From NCBI GenBank assembly GCA_943330755.2, contig CALQIY020000009.1:1-33594 (forward strand): a DNA stretch of 33,594 nt, written 5' to 3'. Shown here piece by piece: positions 25,985 through 33,594 of the stretch. How positions within the stretch are numbered: the first letter of the stretch is position 1; the number at the start of each line of letters is the position of its first letter. Under the pieces are notes generated by a model. That model saw only the letters and a list, made by a program, of their open reading frames with translations, did no database searches and had not been told where the DNA came from. This DNA comes from Opitutus sp. GAS368. Its GTDB lineage: Bacteria > Verrucomicrobiota > Verrucomicrobiia > Opitutales > UBA953. The position numbers and the translations under genes are program-made.

Positions 25985-26523
25985 GCGGAAGTTTTGGGGG
26001 CGGTGGGTTTGGCGTCGGTGCCGACGTGGATGAAGGTGCGGTTGGCGGCTTCGTCGGGCAGGATCGGCGCCTTGGGGCGGGCGAAGTAGGAGGTCCCGAG
26101 GAAGCACATGCCGGTGTTCTGCACGACTTGGATGGCGCGATCGTCCCAGAGCTCGATCATGCCGAAATCTTTGCGATCGGTGACTTCGAGCGCGGGGAGG
26201 CCTTGGGCGACGAGCCACTTCTGGGTCGCGGCGATGCCGACGGGATCACCGGCCCGCGCGGTCATGATCTTCACGCGCACGCCTTTCTCGATCCACGCTT
26301 TGACGCGTCGGAGCATGAGCGGCACCGGCGGCCCGATGTGCTCCATGCCTTGCCACGCCGTGGCTTCGGCCAGGGTGCCGTCGAGGTCGACGCCGATCCA
26401 GGGCTTGAAATCCTTCGGACGGCTGCTGGCAACCCGCTCGGTCGGGACCGGCTCGTCGGGGGCTTGGGACAGGTCAGGTCCCGAGGCTTTCGGGGCGAAG
26501 AGACTGCGGAACCAAGCGAACAT
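25981..26523 (-). CDS. HAD-superfamily hydrolase-like protein
   Basis: WIGVDLDGTLAEATAWQG (DxDGT), VKIMTARAGD, FGMIELWDDRAIQV. Confidence 0.82.
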   Translation of the reverse strand: MFAWFRSLFAPKASGPDLSQAPDEPVPTERVASSRPKDFKPWIGVDLDGTLAEATAWQGMEHIGPPVPLMLRRVKAWIEKGVRVKIMTARAGDPVGIAATQKWLVAQGLPALEVTDRKDFGMIELWDDRAIQVVQNTGMCFLGTSYFARPKAPILPDEAANRTFIHVGTDAKPTAPKTSA

Positions 26524-26590
26524 GACCCAAGATTGAACCTTAAGGCCCCAAGGGGCAAGGACGGAGGCGGCATCCCGCGGGCAGTCCCTC

Positions 26591-26926
26591 TTAAGCGATG
26601 TCCGCCTGGAAGCCGTACTGCTCCAGCATCCGGGCCACGGCTTGGGCCAAAGGCGGCCGCAGGCTCGTCGCGACGGGTTGGTTGCCTTCGTGGGTGCAGG
26701 TCAGGTACCCGAGTTTCCGCGGGGCATCCGCCTGACGGCCATGGGCCTCGAGCCAGCGTTGCAGGACGGCGGCGGCGCGGGCCCATTCCGGCCAATCCTG
26801 TTCGGCGCGGTCGGCCGTTTCGACCAGCAGGCAAAGCGCGCAGCCGTCACCGAGGAAGCGTTCGACCGCCGCGGCGTCTTCGGCCCCGATCGTGTCGACG
26901 AGCTTCTGGCGTTCGCGCGCGTCCAT
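26591..26926 (-). CDS. Hypothetical protein (111 aa)
   Basis: Complete ORF immediately downstream of metH (2-nt gap); no family recognised. Confidence 0.7.
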   Translation of the reverse strand: MDARERQKLVDTIGAEDAAAVERFLGDGCALCLLVETADRAEQDWPEWARAAAVLQRWLEAHGRQADAPRKLGYLTCTHEGNQPVATSLRPPLAQAVARMLEQYGFQADIA

Positions 26927-26928
26927 GC

Positions 26929-30621
<3,693 letters not shown>

Positions 30622-30681
30622 CGCCCCTACCGTGCGGTTCCGTGGCCTCGGGTCAAGGCACGGTCGGGTCATAAGGCCCGC

Positions 30682-31350
30682 TCAGGCGGCCGGGAGGTCG
30701 GGCTTCTTGCAACGCGGCAGGTCCTGGGCGCGGTAGAGGACGATCCGCTTACCCTCGAACTTCTCGTCGTTCCAGAGCAGGGGGCGGAGTTCGAAGCTGA
30801 AATGGGGGGCGATGCCGGCCTTGGCCTTTTCCTCCGCGGGGTCGCCGCCCTGCCAATAGAGGATGCCGTTGGGCAGGGAGTGCTTCAAGCCGTGGCGGAT
30901 GAGCTGCTTGGTCTGGTGGACGAAGAGGCGGAGGTCGGACACCGCGCGGCCGGTGATGAAGTCGTGCTCGTGGGTGAGCGTCTCGGCGCGGGCGTTGAGG
31001 ACCTGGACGTTCTTCAGCTTGAGGCGCTTCACGATGTCTTCGACGACCATGACCTTCTTGCCGACGGAATCGACGAGCGTGAAATCCGCCTTCGGGTACA
31101 GGACCGCGAGGATGAGCCCGGGGAAGCCGCCGCCGGTGCCGACGTCGATGACGCGGGCGCCGACCATGAGCTTCAGGCACTTCACCGCCGCGATGCAGGG
31201 CGCGTAGTGGTGGCGTTCGAGGTGCTCGATGTCCTTGCGGGAGACGAGGTTGATCTTCTCGTTCCACTCGCGGTGGAGCGCCGCCATCTCGATGAGCTTC
31301 GCCCACTGGGCTTCTTCGACTTCGGGAAAGAGGGGGATGAGGTCCTGCAT
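30682..31350 (-). CDS. rsmG: 16S rRNA (guanine527-N7)-methyltransferase
   Basis: EWNEKINLVSRKDIEHLERHH, VIDVGTGGGFPGLILAVLYPKADFTLVDSVGKK, ITGRAVSDL. Confidence 0.95.
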   Translation of the reverse strand: MQDLIPLFPEVEEAQWAKLIEMAALHREWNEKINLVSRKDIEHLERHHYAPCIAAVKCLKLMVGARVIDVGTGGGFPGLILAVLYPKADFTLVDSVGKKVMVVEDIVKRLKLKNVQVLNARAETLTHEHDFITGRAVSDLRLFVHQTKQLIRHGLKHSLPNGILYWQGGDPAEEKAKAGIAPHFSFELRPLLWNDEKFEGKRIVLYRAQDLPRCKKPDLPAA

Positions 31351-31394
31351 GGAAGGCGGTGAGCGTGGGCGGGACGTCCGCCGGTGCAAGCGAC

Positions 31395-32048
31395 TTAAAC
31401 GCCGGTCGGGCGCAAGGCCTCGCGGAGGCGACCAATCTGCTCCAGGCGGGCTTGGACGGCATCCCGGTCGGCCGCGCGGGCGGCGAGGTGGATGCGGGCG
31501 TTCTGGCGGAGGTATTCCTTCGTGAGGTGGGCGAGGGCTTTTTCGATTTCCCATTCGGGCTTCACGCCGAGTTCGGTGGCCAAGGCCAGCAGCGGCGGCT
31601 CCCAGCCGACCATGCGGTCGCCGGCGACCTTCGGCGAGCGCTTCCGTCCCTTGGGTTCTTGCTCGGCGCGGCGGAGGTGGCGGAGGTATTGCGCGAACTG
31701 CTTCAGGTTCATGCGCAACGCGGCCTCGTCGATCGTCACCGTGGTGCGACAGGCGCGGCTGACGGCTGCGGCGAATTCCGCCGGGGCGACCTTGGCCAGC
31801 ACCTCAGTGAGTGGGGTGTCCAGCGGTACTTGGCGCGGCGGGGTGCCGGTCATCTTGCCGACGATCCAAGCGATGCGTTCGAGGTCGGTCGAGCCGCTCG
31901 GGGCGGCGGGGACTTGGTCGGCCCGCGTGGCCTTGCGGCGACGTGGGGCCGGGCGTCGGGTGGACGGACGACGGAAATAGAGCCAGGCCATCGCCGCGAC
32001 GATGCCGAGCACGCCCGTGGCGAGGAAAGTGACGAACGCGTTGGGCAT
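31395..32048 (-). CDS. Membrane-anchored hypothetical protein
   Basis: N-terminal TM (FVTFLATGVLGIVAAMAWLYF) then basic/disordered and helical cytoplasmic region; 1 nt after the Hsp70 stop. Confidence 0.75.
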   Translation of the reverse strand: MPNAFVTFLATGVLGIVAAMAWLYFRRPSTRRPAPRRRKATRADQVPAAPSGSTDLERIAWIVGKMTGTPPRQVPLDTPLTEVLAKVAPAEFAAAVSRACRTTVTIDEAALRMNLKQFAQYLRHLRRAEQEPKGRKRSPKVAGDRMVGWEPPLLALATELGVKPEWEIEKALAHLTKEYLRQNARIHLAARAADRDAVQARLEQIGRLREALRPTGV

Positions 32049-32049
32049 C

Positions 32050-33546
32050 TCAGCCGAGCGTGACCTTCGCGACGTTGAGCGAACCGCGGCCCGCGCCTTC
32101 ATCGCGCAATTCGATGACGAGGGGTTGGCCGGTGCCGAGGTCGCGGAACTCCGCGCGCATGATCCCGTTGAGGTCGTAGGCGAAGGTGACTTCGATGGCT
32201 TGGTCGGCCGGGCGGCCGGCGGGCAGGGCCATCTCCACTTCGGCGATGCGCAGGACCATGAGCGGGTCGTTCTCGGGAATCGCGGACTGCGTGACCTCGC
32301 AGGTCAGGACGCGTTGATCGGCCTCGACGGTGTAGTAGGTCCGGGTCCGGGCCACGGGCAGTTTCTCGCCCTTGGAAATGATGATGCTGTTCTCCAGCAC
32401 GCCGTCGTCGTCGAGCGAGAGCGTGCCGTAGTAGTGCGGGGCGATATCCTGGAAGCTGATCTCCGCGGCGCGCCGGCGTTGGGCGGGCGAGAGCTTCGCC
32501 GGGTCGGCCTTATGCGCGGCGTAGAGCGCGGCGCCAAGGGCCACCGCGGTGTCGGGGTCGCGGAGCTGCGGTTCTTGGCCGAAGACGCGGCGGACGGCCG
32601 CTTGGACGCTGGGCACGCGGCAGGTGCCGCCGGCGAGGAAGACGCCGGCGAGTTCGCGGCGGTCGAGTCCGGCCCGCAGCAGCACGCCTTCGCAGGCCAT
32701 CTCGGCTTGGGCGACGAGGCCCGCGATGGCGGCTTCGAATTCGGCCCGCGTCACCTCGACGTGCACGCGGCCGTGCTTGGCGGAACGGAGCGGGAGGCGG
32801 ATGGCTTGCCGGGACGATAGCCGATGCTTGAGGTCTTCGGCGTCGGCCTTGGAGAACTCGCAATCGCCGGCGCGGAGCTCGTCGCCGGTTTCCGCCTGGA
32901 ATTTGGCCGCCACGAGGGCGGAGAGCTTGGCGTCGAAGTCTTTCCCGCCCAGCCGTTGCACGCCTTCGGTGAAGACGACTTGGACGGACATGCCCTTCGC
33001 GCGCACGAGGGAGACGTCGAACGTCCCGCCGCCGAAATCGAAGACCGCATAGAGGCCGTCGAGCGGTTGCTTTTGGCCGCGCGCATAGGCGAGGGCCGCC
33101 GCGGTCGGCTCGTTGATCATGTGCACCTGCGCGAAGCCCGCTCGGCGCGCGGCCTCGAGGGTGGCTTCACGGGCGGCGTTGGTGAAGTTCGCGGGGATGG
33201 TGATGACCGCGAGGTCGACGGGGCCGTGGGCGGCTTCGGCGTGGGTGCGGACCTTGCGGAGGAGCAGGGCGGAGAGGTCGAGGGGCGTGACGCGTTGGCC
33301 GAAGACCGGGTGCGAGACCCCCGTGCCCATGTCACGTTTGAATTCCAGGAACGCGTGTTCGGCATCCTCGGCCATCGCGCGGGCTTCGCGGCCCACGACG
33401 ACGTGCGTGGCGGTCTCGAAGCACAGGGCCGACGGGGTGATGGCCTCGCCTTCCCAGTCGCGGATGATTTCGGGGGCGCCGGACTCGTCGACGCGCGCGA
33501 CGATGGTCGTCGTGGTGCCGAGGTCGATGCCGAGGAGGTGAGCCAT
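32050..33546 (-). CDS. Hsp70 family chaperone (short, HscC/DnaK-like)
   Basis: LLGIDLGTTTTIVARV, MINEPTAAALAYARG, YAVFDFGGGTFDVSLV, VFLAGGTCRVPSVQ; only about 498 aa. Confidence 0.94.
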   Translation of the reverse strand: MAHLLGIDLGTTTTIVARVDESGAPEIIRDWEGEAITPSALCFETATHVVVGREARAMAEDAEHAFLEFKRDMGTGVSHPVFGQRVTPLDLSALLLRKVRTHAEAAHGPVDLAVITIPANFTNAAREATLEAARRAGFAQVHMINEPTAAALAYARGQKQPLDGLYAVFDFGGGTFDVSLVRAKGMSVQVVFTEGVQRLGGKDFDAKLSALVAAKFQAETGDELRAGDCEFSKADAEDLKHRLSSRQAIRLPLRSAKHGRVHVEVTRAEFEAAIAGLVAQAEMACEGVLLRAGLDRRELAGVFLAGGTCRVPSVQAAVRRVFGQEPQLRDPDTAVALGAALYAAHKADPAKLSPAQRRRAAEISFQDIAPHYYGTLSLDDDGVLENSIIISKGEKLPVARTRTYYTVEADQRVLTCEVTQSAIPENDPLMVLRIAEVEMALPAGRPADQAIEVTFAYDLNGIMRAEFRDLGTGQPLVIELRDEGAGRGSLNVAKVTLG

Positions 33547-33594
33547 CCGTAAGGTTTATATGAACGACAGGGGAGGGCGGGGGAAGGCGAAACC

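Noticed and set aside
26533-26562. CTTAAGGCCCCAAGGGGCAAGG hairpin between the HAD and 111-aa genes
   Set aside because: Short stem with no U-tract; weak evidence for a terminator.
30622-30681. Possible cobalamin riboswitch upstream of metH
   Set aside because: Only about 60 nt between rsmG and metH; no room and no B12-box-like sequence seen.

Overview
High-GC bacterial chromosomal segment, gene-dense with little intergenic space; gene content suggests a Verrucomicrobiota/Opitutales-like genome, but the taxon is inferred only. I support about 34 protein-coding genes, no rRNA or tRNA genes, no CRISPR array and no transposase or phage genes. Housekeeping genes: a probable proS 3' end, xseA, pyk, trmB, argH, ftsB-like, metH and rsmG. 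The most interesting region is about 7.4-19.1 kb. It holds a compact, mostly minus-strand lipid-modification cluster: acyl-CoA desaturase, FAD-dependent amine-oxidase-type oxidoreductase, DUF1365, canonical CFA synthase, DUF1475-like, DUF2062, DUF1295, and a second CFA-superfamily methyltransferase that resembles coclaurine N-methyltransferase. A GIDE/MULAN-like + LemA fusion gene is inserted in it on the opposite strand. The cluster is divergent from an ECF sigma factor, a translationally coupled small membrane protein (candidate atypical anti-sigma) and a protease-less PDZ protein. Other notable items: octameric tandem repeats (NATYCAAC) in the intergenic regions flanking pyk, including a 24-nt perfect inverted pair; a 15-bp G-rich tandem repeat upstream of trmB; several strong leader hairpins; and a short Hsp70 gene coupled to a membrane-anchored unknown protein. 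Large opposite-strand ORFs (up to 1396 aa) were rejected as codon-aligned shadow frames.
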